From the NCBI GenBank assembly GCA_037957365.1, contig JARHVA010003166.1, positions 1,741,501 to 1,805,500 on the forward strand: 64,000 bases of DNA. Direction: 5' to 3'. The DNA comes from Torreya grandis (Eukaryota > Streptophyta > Pinopsida > Cupressales > Taxaceae). Both the position numbers and the translations under genes were made by a program. A model generated the notes under the pieces. That model saw nothing but the letters and a program-made list of their open reading frames with translations. It searched no databases and was not told the origin of the DNA. Numbering within the stretch: position 1 is the first letter of the stretch; each line of letters opens with the position of its first letter. Shown here one piece after another: positions 45,995 to 56,680 of the stretch.

Positions 45995-46765
45995 TCTGCC
46001 AAGTGTCAACATCTATAGTTTCTTCCTCATGTCCCATTATAACTCAGCAGAAGCTACCAAGTGTCATCTATTGAGACCCATTATAATTTGTTTCTATAAA
46101 CTATGGCATGTGCCATGTGTCCCTTGTAAATCTCTACAGAATCTGACAAGTGTCAACATCCATAGCTTCTTCCTTTTGTGTCATAAGGACTATGGTGGGT
46201 CCAAGGTGAGTGGCTAAACTCGAGTAGAATGTGCCACGTGTCATCATCTGTGTGAGTCCAAATGAGTCCCAATGTTTCTATATTGTTTCTAAAATCTCAG
46301 TGGAGTGTGACAAGTGTTTGCATCTACATTTTGATTTTCTTATAAGCTACAAAGCTTCTTTTGATAAGCTTCTCTCAGAGTTCTGTGGAAGGTGCCAAGT
46401 GGTGATTATAGAAGGTTTCAATATGTTTTTCTAAAAAGTAGCAGAATTTACCATGTGTCCCTTGAAAAGCTCAGTGGAAGCTGACAAGTGTCAACCTCTG
46501 CAGTTTCTTCCTTTTGTTTCGATATTAAGTAAGGACTATGGCAGGCCCCAAGTGAGTTGCTAAAATGAATTAAGCGCACCAAGTCTCAACATCTGGATGA
46601 ATCCAAGTGAGTCCCAAATGTTTCTATAGTGTTTCTAAAGATCAGTGGAAGTTGCCACGTGTCATCTTCTATAGGACTCTCAAAAGACATCTAAAGCTTC
46701 TATAAGTTAAGCGAATGTTGCCATGTGTCCTTGCCTATTTCACAGTGGAACATGCCACATGTCAC
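45995..46765 (+). repeat. G-box-like motif array in C 5' LTR
   Basis: About 13 copies of GTGGAxxxTGCCAxGTGTCA-like sequence at 45998, 46056, 46111, 46141, 46231, 46303, 46390, 46447, 46480, 46575, 46651, 46710 and 46750. Two keep the perfect ABRE/G-box core CCACGTGTC (46234-46242, 46655-46663); most of the others have CCAAGTGTC, CCATGTGTC or CCACATGTC. Confidence 0.8.
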
Positions 46766-47384
46766 TTGTTGAGATCAGTGGAAAGTGGCCAGAGCAAGTG
46801 GGAAAGACACAAAGGAATTGGTAATGAGGATGATGGGCCTACAACCATGAAATTTAGGGCAACCAAGTAGCCATTGGCTTTTAAATGATGATGGACCCGA
46901 AGACATAAAATTTGTGGAAATGAAATAACTGTTGATATTTACTGGCTTAAGCATAGACCTGAAGGCATTTAGAGACCTACAAGGTGAAAGGAAGAACCGT
47001 TGAGAAAAGGAAAAAATACAGTGACTAGCCAAAGAGATAGCTTGAGAGCTCAGAGCGCACAGAATGGGATGAAATAAAACAAGTAAAGGGAGAATGATGG
47101 AGAAAGATCAAAAATATCTATGCATGTGATATGTTTCTAGAAGGTGAAGTAGTCCACCAAGTGGACATTAGAGAGCATGAGCATTCAATGGCACGGCCTA
47201 TTTTTTTGCATTGAGTAGAGCAAATAGCTGTGCACACATCAGGAAACACATCAGATGGCCCATATTAAAAATTGATGCTCGATTCTAACATAGCCCATGG
47301 ACAAAATTTAAAATGTATTAAAGGCATTAAATGCATCATAAGCCATTTTTGTGAAACAAAGCACCCAAAGTCTTTCTTGGAGCA

Positions 47385-47393
47385 CTATATATT
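47385..47393 (+). promoter_or_regulatory. Element C 5' LTR TATA-like box
   Basis: CTATATATT about 60 bp before AAAACTCTGCCCAAATTG. Conserved in the 3' LTR at 53692-53700. Confidence 0.6.
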
Positions 47394-47464
47394 AGACTCT
47401 CTCTTATTGTTTTAAGATATCTCTCTTTATTATCAAAAACAAAAACTCTGCCCAAATTGAAAGA

Positions 47465-47870
47465 CATTTCTGAGACTTTGAGCTCAAATTGTTGATCATA
47501 TTTTGTTCTTTGAATAAGAAAACTAGTGACTTTTTAGACTTTGTGCTAGAATAGCTTGGTTATTGGAGAAATTGTTCTTATGTCTGTTTCTTAAATACAT
47601 TTTTTATCCATTTAATTGAATAAGCAAAATTAGTGAAAATAATTAGAAAGGTATCCTGAAGCCAACTATGGAGAGACTTTGTGCCTTCACAATTGCCTTT
47701 AGTGTGTTTTCTTTTTATTCCTGTGTAAAGGATCTTGGGATGACTTTGTGCCCTCATTATCCTTGATATTATATTTCTATGTAAAGGACCTTGGGTCAAC
47801 TTTGTGCCCTCATTGTCCTTCGTATCTCACTCTTGGGTAGTTGAGGTGGAGACTTTGTGCTACATCTCAG
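47465..47870 (+). repeat. Repeated GACTTTGTGCY motif in C 5' leader
   Basis: Occurrences near 47473, 47532, 47673, 47740, 47797 and 47850; the same set as in element A, although the U3 regions differ. Confidence 0.7.
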
Positions 47871-48009
47871 TCTACTGGTTACTACATCTTTGGTAACCAG
47901 TTACTTGTCACTATCTAAAAGAACTCCTACTATTTCCTGAAAGATCACTTCTGAAAGAAGAAAAGTGCCTTTAGTGTTTTCACTAGGATTTTCTCCTCTA
48001 TTTGTTAAC

Positions 48010-48038
48010 ATCATATCTAAAAAAAGAGAGATGAATGG
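48010..48038 (+). promoter_or_regulatory. Conserved leader hairpin, C 5' LTR copy
   Basis: CATATCT-aaaaaaag-AGAGATG; one arm base differs from the consensus CATCTCT. Confidence 0.5.
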
Positions 48039-48250
48039 TTTATCCTACCCCTGAGTGTTATTTTTTGCTTATATATAGTATATAGCTCTTGCATATTTAT
48101 AGGGAACCTCCCCTTGATGAGAGGAGAGATTTGTCCCCTTTTGATGTAGTAAACTTGTACATTTGGCCAACCAATCTCCCTATGTTATGGTTAAAGAGAC
48201 TTATTTTTATCATCAATTAGTTGGTGAAAAAATATTCACCCAACAATTTT

Positions 48251-48268
48251 TGGCGACTCCACTAGGGA
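48251..48268 (+). promoter_or_regulatory. Element C primer binding site (tRNA-Arg type)
   Basis: TGGCGACTCCACTAGGGA starts 5 bp after the LTR. It matches TGGCGACTCCGCTGGGGA, the complement of the plant tRNA-Arg 3' end, except for two G-to-A changes. Confidence 0.8.
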
Positions 48269-48549
48269 TGCTACGGGTAATCTGAAGCCTCAAGTTTCTG
48301 ATTGAAGCAATTCTTGCCCTTATCCATTATAGACTCTGACGAATCTATTCTATGTCTTACCCATTATCATTATAGCCTTACCATCTCCCTCCACCCCCAT
48401 GCTAACTGGGATAAAATGCACAGTTTGAAGCCTCAAGCTGAAGTAGTGCCAGTTCTTTTTTATTTTTATTTTTACACTCTAGCAAATCCATGGTATACAC
48501 AAAGCCAAAGGGATAAAGGTATTGTTGACCCTATATTTGAGTTGGTATA

Positions 48550-50050
48550 ATAAATTAATTTTGATTTGTTTCCTTCACCATCTCACCTCCAACGAACCAA
48601 GAGCTTTCCTCCTACTAAAGTCAAGTCTCCATTACCTGGCAAAGCTTCCATTTTCACTATTAATAAAGCTTTGTCAATATTTACCCCTCTGAGATTTGTT
48701 ATTCCACCTTTCCATAGTCATAAAATGGTATTTCAAGGTCCTTGGGGTAACTCTTTTGGCCCACTCAATTTAACTCCACCTCTACATGAGCTACCACACA
48801 GTTTAAGGAAAAATTTCCCCAAGTTCTATGGTGATGGGAAGGTTCATCCTGATGAACATATTGCAGCCTTCAGCATAGCCTGTGGCATAATAGGTGTGGA
48901 GTATGAGGATGTAGTAGTCAAGATATTCATTGAAACTTTACAAGGTGCTACTACAGACTGGTTCTATCATCTGTAGGCCCAAACTGTGACTGATTGGAAC
49001 ACTCTCAAAGCCAAATTTGAAGCTAGATTCAAGCTTGTAGAAGATGTCCATGCCCTGTTGGCTCAACTCACACAAATGAAGAAAGAGCCTCATAAACCAA
49101 TGAGGGATTTCATATCCAAGTTTGACAAGCTCAAGAATTGAATTCCTATAATTACTCAGCCAACACCTGAAAACCTCAAATGTTTCTTCATCAACTCTTA
49201 GCTACCTAAAGTGAGTTTTCTACTGAGATGTGTTGGCCAAATAGACCTTGCTATAGCTCAGGATTTGTCCATTGAGGTGGAAGATGACCTTATCTTGGTA
49301 AGAAAGATAAGGAGAGATCCTAATAAAGGTAAATCTTCTTCATCTTTTGAATATCCATCTACAGGTACTATTGATCCAATGGTGTAGAAGATGGCAAATG
49401 AGTTGCTAGCTCTTAAGAAGTAAATGGTGCAAGGGATATCTTCAGCTCCTTCTTACAGAGATATGCCAAGGAGGACATTCCCCAATAAGTCATACCAAGG
49501 CAATGCTACCAGGAATCAAGGATAGCCAAATTGTCTTCCTCCCCCATAGGGGAAACTTGCCATTGAAGCACCCCCAAACAATTCAGCAGTTAGATATCTC
49601 AAAATAGAATCTAATTTCTCTTTCCAACCTAAATTGAACTAAGAAAATGATGCTAATCTCTTCACTAAGGAAGAAGAATTAGCTGGTGACTCCAACATTG
49701 GTTTCCTGAATTACCAGGATGAACCTAGAAGTGAAGGTAAAGAAGATGAGGGATCATATGATGTGTTTACCCGATCCAAGAATCAATCAGTCCAGCAAGC
49801 TGATAAAGAAAGAACAAAGGAGCGATCTCAACCAGCAATTTCAATTGCTAAGTGGGGAACCACTCTACCTTTCTAGACAAAGGACCCAGTGATTGCAAGA
49901 AAGGTAAGTGCCTCAAATATCCCTATGCCTTCTACTTCAAATTCGTAGGCCAGTCCTCCCCCTCCAAAAAACCAAAAGGATGAACTCCCATCCTCTCTTC
50001 CTAGTCCATTTTAGTCATTTGACATAGTCAACCTGTCAAGAAAACTAAAA
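48550..50050 (+). pseudogene. Element C gag
   Basis: Open 48566-48976, then interrupted. Blocks: FHSHKMVFQGPWGNSFGPL, LPHSLRKNFPKFYGDGKVHP, DEHIAAFSIACGIIGVEYED, IFIETLQGATTDWFYHL, LKAKFEARFKLVEDVHALLA, LTQMKKEPHKPMRDFISKF, then a basic/Ser region and an acidic tail. FYGDGKxHPDEHI and the GATxDWFYHL block are the retrotransposon gag core; this copy retains the part that element A lost. At least ten stops, many TAG (e.g. FYHL-TAG-AQT where A has CAA). No zinc knuckle seen. Confidence 0.85.
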
Positions 50051-50534
50051 TCCAAATGACTAAATTTGAATTCTTACAAGCCAATCCTGAGTAGTTGGAC
50101 AGGTTGGTAAAGTGTGTGAAGAATAAAGCCATCGCTACAGGATAAGAGATTAGAAAGGTAACTCATGATTCCCCAAGGAACATGCCCATCCCAAACAACC
50201 TTGTCATTACTCCTCCTACTGCCCCCAATAAAATAGAGCCTTTCTATGTTTCCCTATTGATAAATGGTCACAAGTTGAGCAATTGCATCATTGATTTTGG
50301 AGCTTCAAACAATGTCATGCCTACCAAAGTGGCATAATCCCTTGGTCTCACATTGACCAAGACATTCGGTACATGTTTCTCCATGGAGAACCATCAAGTA
50401 CCACTACTGGGGCAAATCAAAAATGCCCAATTTGCATTTGTAGCCTTTCTAGACAAAAGAATCAAGATGACTGTCTTGGTGGCTGACGTCCCAGCATCCT
50501 ATGGCATTCTGCTTGGAATTTTTTTTGTAAGGAT
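50051..50534 (+). pseudogene. Element C protease
   Basis: PFYVSLLINGHKLSNCIIDFGASNNVMPTKVA aligns to the A protease, but the active-site Ser is Phe (DFGAS instead of DSGAS, about 50293), a change expected to inactivate a retropepsin. A TAA follows TKVA at 50335. The open stretch 50353-50550 covers LGLTLTKTFG through VLVADVPASYGILLG. A frameshift lies near 50520-50535 where a run of T occurs. Confidence 0.8.
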
Positions 50535-51326
50535 GTGGAAGGAGAACTAAGCATGGGCCTATCTGAGGTAAGGATCCCTATCAAAGGTGTAATGAAGAGA
50601 TTGCTCCTTGAAAAGGAGGAAAACTATATGGTCACCCAAATGTCAGCCCCTGCAGCTCAAATTCTGTTTGAGTCTTCAAGCAGGGGTAATTACTTCTTAA
50701 CCATAGAGGGTGTTCATGTTTTTGTAAATGAAAGTCCTATAGGTGGAAATCTAAAAATTGATTCAAATAAGACATCAAAAGAATTAGTAGGGTGTAGTAT
50801 GGATGAAAAAGGATCTTTTGTCTCTAACAAAGAAAAATCTGAAAGAAGATCAGTTTCTGATGATGTTTGGATCCTAGAATCTGATGGCAGTAATTCTTCT
50901 ACCAATGCTAGAGCTGGGACCATGTTAATATCTCCTCAAAAAGATATTTTTCCTTCATACAAGTTACAGTATAGCAACACTAAAAACACAACTAAATGTG
51001 AATCTCTGTTTCTCAGATTGAAGGCTGCTCAAGACGAAGATGTCAAACTCCTTCATACCAAAGGAGATGTTGAGCTGATGGTTTGTCAAGAGTTTGATGC
51101 TAACAATCAAAACATGTGCTGGACTAAACTAGTAAAACAACAAGCCATGGTAGTAGACCATACTGCTATGCTGCAAAGTCAACAAAAGGAACTCTTCACT
51201 AAGGGAGCAAAGATTTATGGTTTTCAAATTGAAGACCACGTCTTGCCATGGGGCAAGAAGAGAGAACCAAAAGGAGTGCACAAAAAATGTGATTCCTGGT
51301 GGAGAATTCCATTTGCCCATCATTGA
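50535..51326 (+). CDS. Chimeric open frame: RNase H N-part fused to integrase C-part
   Basis: The longest open frame in the window, 263 codons. Residues 1-110 are the protease-RNase H linker. About 117-185 read ILESDGSNSSTNARAGTMLI, TTKCESLFLRLKAAQ and LLHTKGDVELMVCQ, the first three catalytic blocks of the upstream RNase H. Immediately after, NNQNMCWTKLVKQQAMVVDH through GFQIEDHVLPWGKKREPKG correspond to element A at about 33700-33900, the integrase C-terminal region. The join removes about 3 kb relative to A (about 30755 to 33700) while keeping the reading frame. The fusion lacks the last RNase H catalytic block and the whole integrase core, so no enzyme activity is expected. The fusion start shown is the first Met of the stretch, not a proven start. 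Confidence 0.6.
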   Translation: MEGELSMGLSEVRIPIKGVMKRLLLEKEENYMVTQMSAPAAQILFESSSRGNYFLTIEGVHVFVNESPIGGNLKIDSNKTSKELVGCSMDEKGSFVSNKEKSERRSVSDDVWILESDGSNSSTNARAGTMLISPQKDIFPSYKLQYSNTKNTTKCESLFLRLKAAQDEDVKLLHTKGDVELMVCQEFDANNQNMCWTKLVKQQAMVVDHTAMLQSQQKELFTKGAKIYGFQIEDHVLPWGKKREPKGVHKKCDSWWRIPFAHH

Positions 51327-51633
51327 TTTTGGGGACAAAATAGTTTCTTGCTAATTTATCAAGAAAGAATGCCATTTTCATTCTCTCACAATGGGCAGTG
51401 TCTGAATCACTTCAATTATTGAAGTATCAGATAAGTTCACCTGTACATATGTATATTTGTATAGTCTTTAGTTCTATTTTGTGTTGTTTGTTTTCATTTT
51501 TTGGAGCCTTTATTTTTGGGTATCATGAATCCATAGCCCAATGGCATACTTCAAGGCACTAGAGATTCTAGTTTTTACTCCCCTCAGCTAATCCAAGTTT
51601 TCAACTGAAGGAAGTTCCCCAACTAGAGCCAGC
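51327..51633 (+). other. Element C 3' untranslated end and PPT-position motif
   Basis: Matches 33905-34212 of element A: FLLxYQ, SHNGQCLNHF remnant, then noncoding, ending GGAAGTTCCCCAACTAGAGCC at 51610-51630 directly before the LTR. Minus-strand ORFs 51129-51381 are shadows. Confidence 0.7.
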
Positions 51634-51773
51634 TGTTGTCCCTAAAAATCTCAGCTCATTTTTGGGACAACATATGAACTATTCTAGTTCAACAGACCAA
51701 AATCCTCTCTTCCCTTTTCAAAAATTGTTCTAAGCATTCAAATTCTTCATTATTCAAGCTTTTTCAAAATTTT

Positions 51774-52033
51774 ACGGACTCTACTAGCTTGAATCTATGG
51801 ACTCTACAGGCTTGAATCTATGGACTCTATGAGCTTAAATCTATGGACTCATTCTATGGACTCAATTATATGGACTTTACAGGCTTAAATCTATGGACTC
51901 AGTTCTAAAGACTTCATAGGATGGAATCTACAAACTCATTTCTATGGACTCTACCAGTTCTATGAACTCATTTCTATGGACTCTGTAGGTTAGTTTCTAC
52001 GGATTCTACAGATTCAAATCTATGGACTCTACA
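51774..52033 (+). repeat. 23-bp tandem repeat in C 3' LTR
   Basis: Same GACTCTACAGGCTTGAATCTATG unit as 45401-45681, with indels between the copies. Confidence 0.88.
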
Positions 52034-52304
52034 AGAAAGAAACAAACTCTCAACACTTAAGTGTTTGGTTCAATGCAGTTTGGTTCAAAGTGTTTCATTT
52101 AACACATTTGGTTCAAGCGATCAAGTGAATGAGTGGAACACAAGAAAGTGATTGAACCATTCAATGGTTCAAAGGTTCAAAGGTTCAAAGTGGATGGTTC
52201 AAAGGAGTACCCCAAAGCTTGAAAGGCAAAATACCCTTGTAGAGGGCAATGAGAAAAAATAGTTCAAAGGAGTGCTCGAAAGGAAAAAGCCTGAGAGCAG
52301 AAGC

Positions 52305-53075
52305 TGCCAAGTGTCAACATCCATAGTTTCTTCCTCGTGTCCCGTTATAACTCAGCAAAAGTTGCCAAGTGTCATCTGCCAAGACCCATTATAATTTATT
52401 TCTAAAAACTATGGAACATGCCACATGTCCCTTATAAAGCTCTATGGAAGCTAACAAGTTTTAATATCTATAGCTTCTTCCTTTTGTATCGTAAGGACTG
52501 TGGTAGGTCTTGAGTGAGTGGCTAAAATTGAGTAGAATGTGCCACATGTCATCATCCACGTGAGTCCAAGTGAGTCCCAATGTTTCTATATTGTTTCTAA
52601 AAGCTTAGCGGAGCACGACAAGTGTCTGCATCCATGTTTTGAGTTTATTATAAGCTACAAAGCTTCTTTTGATAAGCTTCTCTTAGAGTTCTATAGAAGG
52701 CACCAAGTGGTGATTGTGGAAGGTTTCAATATTTTTTTCTAAAAAGTAGTAGAAGTCAACACGTGTCCCTTGAAAATGTTGGTGGAAGCTGACAAGTGTC
52801 AACCTCTACAGTTTCTTCCTTTTATTTTGATATTAAGTAAAGACTGTGGTGGGCCCTGGGTGAGTTGCTAAAACGAATGGAGCACACCAAGTGTCAACAT
52901 TTGCATGAATCCAAGTGAGTCCCAAATGTTTCTGTAGTGTTTATAAAGCTCAGTGGAAGCCGCCATGTGTCATCTTTCATGGGACTCTCAAAAGACATCT
53001 AAAGCTTCTATAAGTTAAGTAGATGCTACCACATGTCCTCACCTATTTCACAGTAGAACATGCCACATGTCACTT
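52305..53075 (+). repeat. G-box-like motif array in C 3' LTR
   Basis: Same series as in the 5' LTR; sites that are CCACGTGTC there are often CCACATGTC or CCATGTGTC here (e.g. 52541), consistent with CpG decay. One ACACGTGTC persists near 52758. Confidence 0.8.
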
Positions 53076-54315
53076 GTTGAGATCAGTAGAAAGTGGCTAG
53101 AGTAAGTGGGAAAGAAATGAAGGAATTGCTAAGGAGGATGACAGGCCTGCAACCATCAAATTTAGGGTAACCAAGTAGCCATTGGCTTTCAAATGATGAC
53201 AGACTTGAAGACATAAAATTTGTGGCAATGAAATAACTGTTTATCCTTGTTGGCTTAAGCACGGACCCGAAGGCATTTAAAGACCTACAGGGCGAAAGGA
53301 AGAACCACTGAGAAAAGGAACAAATTCAATGACCAGCTAAAGAGATAGCCTGAGAGCTCGGATCACACAAAATGGGATGAAATATAGCAAGGAAAGGGGG
53401 AACGATGGAAAAAGATAAAAAATATCCATGCATGGGATATGTTTCTAAAAGGTGAAGTAGTCCATGAGGTGGACATTAGAGAGCATGAACATTTAATGGC
53501 ATAGCATATTTTTTTACATTGAGTAGAGTGAACAGTTGTGCACACATCAGGAAACACATCAAGTAGCCCATATTAAAAATTGATGCTCGATTCCAACATA
53601 GCCCATGGACAAAATTTTAAATGCATTAAAGGCATTGAATGCATCATAAGCCATTTTTGTAAAACAAAGTGCCCAAGTCTTTCTTGGAGCACTATATATT
53701 GGACTCTCTCTAATTGTTTTAAGAGATCTCTCTCTATTATAAAAAACAAATACTCTAACCAAATTGAAAGACATTACTAAGACTTTGAGCTCAGATTGTT
53801 GATCATATTTCATTATTTGAATAAAAAAACAAGTGACTTTTTAGACTTTGTGCTAGAATAGCTTGGTTGTTGGGGAAATTATTCTTATGTATGTTTCCTT
53901 AATATGTTCTTTGTCCATTTAATTGAATAAGTATAATTAGTGAAAATAATCAGAAAGGTGTCCTGAAGCAACTTGTGGAGAGAATTTATGCCCCCATAAT
54001 TGCCTTTAGTGTGTTTTCTTTCTATTCTTGTGTAAAGGATCTTGGGACGACTTTGTGCCTTCATGATCCTTTATATTCTATTTCTGTGTAAAGGACCTTG
54101 GGATGAGTTTGTGCCCTCATTGTCCTTCGTATCTCACTCTTGGGAAATTGAGGTGGAGACTTTGTGCTACATCTCAGTCTACTAGTTACTACATCTTTGG
54201 TTACCAATTACTTGTCACTATTTGAAATAACTCTTGTTGTTTCTTGCAAGATCACTTTTGAAAGAAGAGAAGTGCCTTCAGTGTTTTCACTAGGATTTTC
54301 TCTTCTATTTGTTAA

Positions 54316-54347
54316 CATCATCTCTGAAAAAAAGAGAGATGGATGGT
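54316..54347 (+). promoter_or_regulatory. Conserved leader hairpin, C 3' LTR copy
   Basis: CATCTCT-gaaaaaaag-AGAGATG. Confidence 0.6.
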
Positions 54348-54555
54348 TTATCCTACCCCTAAGTGTTATTTTTTTCTTATATATATAGTATATAGCTCTT
54401 GCATATTTATAGGAAACCTCCCCATGATGAGAGGAGAGATTTGTCCCCTTTTGATGTAGTAAACCTGCACATCTAGCTGACCAATCTCCCTATGTTTTGG
54501 TTGAAGAGACTTATTTTTCTCATTAGTTAGCTGGTGAAAAAATATTCACCCAACA

Positions 54556-54560
54556 CTTAT
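54556..54560. repeat. Target-site duplication CTTAT of element C (right)
   Basis: Matches 45254-45258. Confidence 0.93.
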
Positions 54561-54736
54561 TAGGACTAAAAAGTCCATTCCTTGAGGGGTTTTGGTGTTC
54601 TCCTCAAGATACCAGCCTTTGGAGGCAATTCCACTAAGCACCAATTATGACTCCAAACACAAATATACTGGTAAAGTAGTTTAGGTACTCTAATTGAAGT
54701 TGTTTTCTTGCTATATACACTTCTCATGAATGATTC

Positions 54737-56581
54737 ATGGATTATTTTGATGTTGACTTTGTCATAACACAATTTGGTAAGACATATCCATCTTTGCCCA
54801 TTCCATCTCAATATGAACAAGTACTTGGCCAATCTTTTCGTGATCCCTATCAATCATATGTTGTCTATGATCAACCCTATCAATCTTGTGCTTCACCTAG
54901 TCTACCTATTTATTCTCCAATTCAATCCATTCCAAGTTTCAAGAAGACCCTCATTGTCTTCAAAGACTATATGTTAGACCTTGAAACTAGAAATGGTTGA
55001 GGCCAAGTCATCCCTAGTGATTATATCAAGAGTGTGAGGTATGCCTTATAATTATTTAAGGGATAATGGAATCCAATTGAGAAATATAATTAGAAAGGCC
55101 TTATAGGTGAAATTATTTATGTTTATGGTCTAATTTTCCACATAGAGGAGAGGTTAAAAACTCATAATGCAGCTCAATATTATTACCTCTAATACACCTC
55201 ATATTAGCCTTCAAGTGTGTCCACTATGCCTATTAAAAATACTAATCTAATCATCATTAAGAATAAACCAAGTCTTTTATGCATTCCCCAAATTTTCCCT
55301 TCTTGGAAGTCCATCCAAGAAAGAATCTAAAGGAAGAGGTATATCACTATTGGAGAATATTTTGAGAGAAGAAGGATGATGTTGGAGGCTCATCTTGATA
55401 AGGAGATTGAATTCACAAACCAATATATGAGTCAATCCATTATGTTAGTAGAAAATTATGGTTATAAGTGTGACATTCCTTCATTTGCATCTCATTCTCA
55501 TGAAGAATCTTTTAAGTTTAGTTTCCCAAAATAGAAGGAAATAGTGGCAGCTTATGGAAAGAAAGAGAAAGGATGTCTATGTGGAGAAGTTGGAGGTGAA
55601 GAGAAGACTAAACTTATTCAAATCCCTCCTACCCTTCCTCAAGAAGCATTTTTTCCTTCATCTCAACTTCTTCCTACTTCCTTTCTTAATTAAGATTCTA
55701 TTTCTTCCCAAGAGAAGTTATTTCAAGAAAGCCTTGACAAAAGAATTAAGGAGTTGTTACTCAAAATGAATAATCTTTCATCTATTCAAGGGGATATTAA
55801 AGCCAATAAAGCCATTGAACCCATATTTCTATCTCCTATAGTTGATCCATTTTTCCCTTCTAATGGTGAGGAATGCATTACTCCTTGGACGCCTTCTTGG
55901 GTTGAAGTTCATGGTGTTGTGATGCCTAGTATTGGCACCACTATGAGGGAAAAGGAGATGAAAAATTTAGATTGTGATGATGGGGAAGAGGTTATTTTGG
56001 ATTATAAAGAAGGAGTTTATATTTATTTTCACCTTCATGATGTTGACGAAAAAGAGGATGATGACTTGTGGTAGAGATTTGAGGACATTTACAATGAAGT
56101 TGAAATCCCCAAGGAGCCTACAATTCCTTTGGAGCTGACTAGAAGACATGGTAAGTAAGATGATATGTTTCAAGAAGAATACATGTGGTACACATATATG
56201 AAAATGTTCAAAGAATATGAGGATAGTGAAAATCCAAGACTCCTAAGAACACAAACCCAAGCTATTGAGGAGTAAGTATGGGTTGAGAGGTATCACCATG
56301 AAGAAACTCCAAACCATGATGGAATAATCTATGATTATTTTGAAGATGATTTGAATATTGATCCTAAAACCTCATGTGAATTTTCTCCTAAAAACATCAA
56401 CAAGGATTTTGAACAAGAAATATTACTAGAGATTTATAAAACAACACTTCTAAAAGGCTTTAAAGAGATTGTAACAATTGAGGACAATGAGGTTTTTCAG
56501 GAAGACATAGATTTTCAACAAGCTATTCCATTCATATATATGAAAATATTATATGATGAGATAAAGGGAAAAACAATATGA
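54737..56581 (+). pseudogene. Element G internal reading frame, about 615 codons, unrecognised
   Basis: A single register from the Met at 54737 (MDYFDVDFVITQFGK) to the TGA at 56579-56581, interrupted by about 13-16 stops but no frameshift that I can see. Parts: Tyr/Pro/Ser-rich N-terminus (SQYEQVLGQSFRDPYQSYVV); a middle part with RRMMLEAHLDKEIEFTNQYM and VENYGYKCDIPSFASHSHEE; SQEKLFQESLDKRIKELLLKM (helical); ECITPWTPSWVEVHGVVMPS; and a strongly acidic C-terminal third (EVILDYKEGVYIYFHLHDVDEKEDDD, YDYFEDDLNIDP). No RT, protease, integrase or zinc knuckle. Gag-like structural protein is possible but unproven. It lies in the same orientation as the G promoter and is directly followed by the 3' LTR. 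Confidence 0.6.
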
Positions 56582-56661
56582 AGCATGTTTCCAAGATCAA
56601 GAAGACTTCATCTATCTTGGAGGCTGGTTTAAGATGACTCCATCAAAGGACATGCTAAGCT
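56582..56661 (+). other. Spacer between G frame and PPT
   Basis: Eighty bases without features. Confidence 0.4.
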
Positions 56662-56679
56662 AAGGAGCAAAAAAGAAGC
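56662..56679 (+). promoter_or_regulatory. Candidate polypurine tract of element G
   Basis: AAGGAGCAAAAAAGAAGC lies directly before TGAGTCATCTAG, the proposed start of the 3' LTR. Absent upstream of the 5' LTR, as expected. Confidence 0.5.
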
Positions 56680-56680
56680 A

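Larger units (their letters stand above)
45259..48245 (+). repeat. Element C 5' LTR
   Basis: U3 contains, in order, a 23-bp tandem repeat, a GGTTCAA stretch and a CCAAGTGTCA motif array; then CTATATATT and the leader. In the first roughly 165 aligned bases I count about a dozen differences from the 3' LTR, so the insertion is old. ORFs at 45714-45914, 46029-46434, 46775-47032 and 47578-47799 are not real genes. Confidence 0.95.
45259..54555 (+). mobile_element. Element C: Tat/Ogre-like element with internal pol deletion
   Basis: LTRs 45259-48245 (2,987 bp) and 51634-54555 (2,922 bp), TGTTGT...CAACA ends, perfect 5-bp duplication CTTAT. PBS at 48251. The interior of 3,388 bp encodes gag, protease and the start of an RNase H that is joined to the integrase C-terminus; RT, gypsy RNase H and most of integrase are missing. 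Related to element A in coding sequence and in the 3' third of the LTR, but the U3 is different. It lies in the interior of G. Confidence 0.95.
51634..54555 (+). repeat. Element C 3' LTR
   Basis: Starts TGTTGTCCCT and ends CACCCAACA. Same layout as the 5' LTR: 23-bp repeat 51774-52033, GGTTCAA stretch 52068-52210, G-box-like array 52305-53075, TATA-like box 53692-53700, leader hairpin 54316-54347. Minus ORFs 53363-53813 and + ORF 54164-54388 are chance. Confidence 0.95.

Noticed and set aside
45714..47032. Short ORFs in the C LTR as genes
   Set aside because: They cover tandem repeats and the motif array and are not preserved in the 3' LTR.
48551..51326. A host gene, since long open stretches occur
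   Set aside because: The stretches are collinear with gag, protease and RNase H of element A and lie between LTRs with a target-site duplication.
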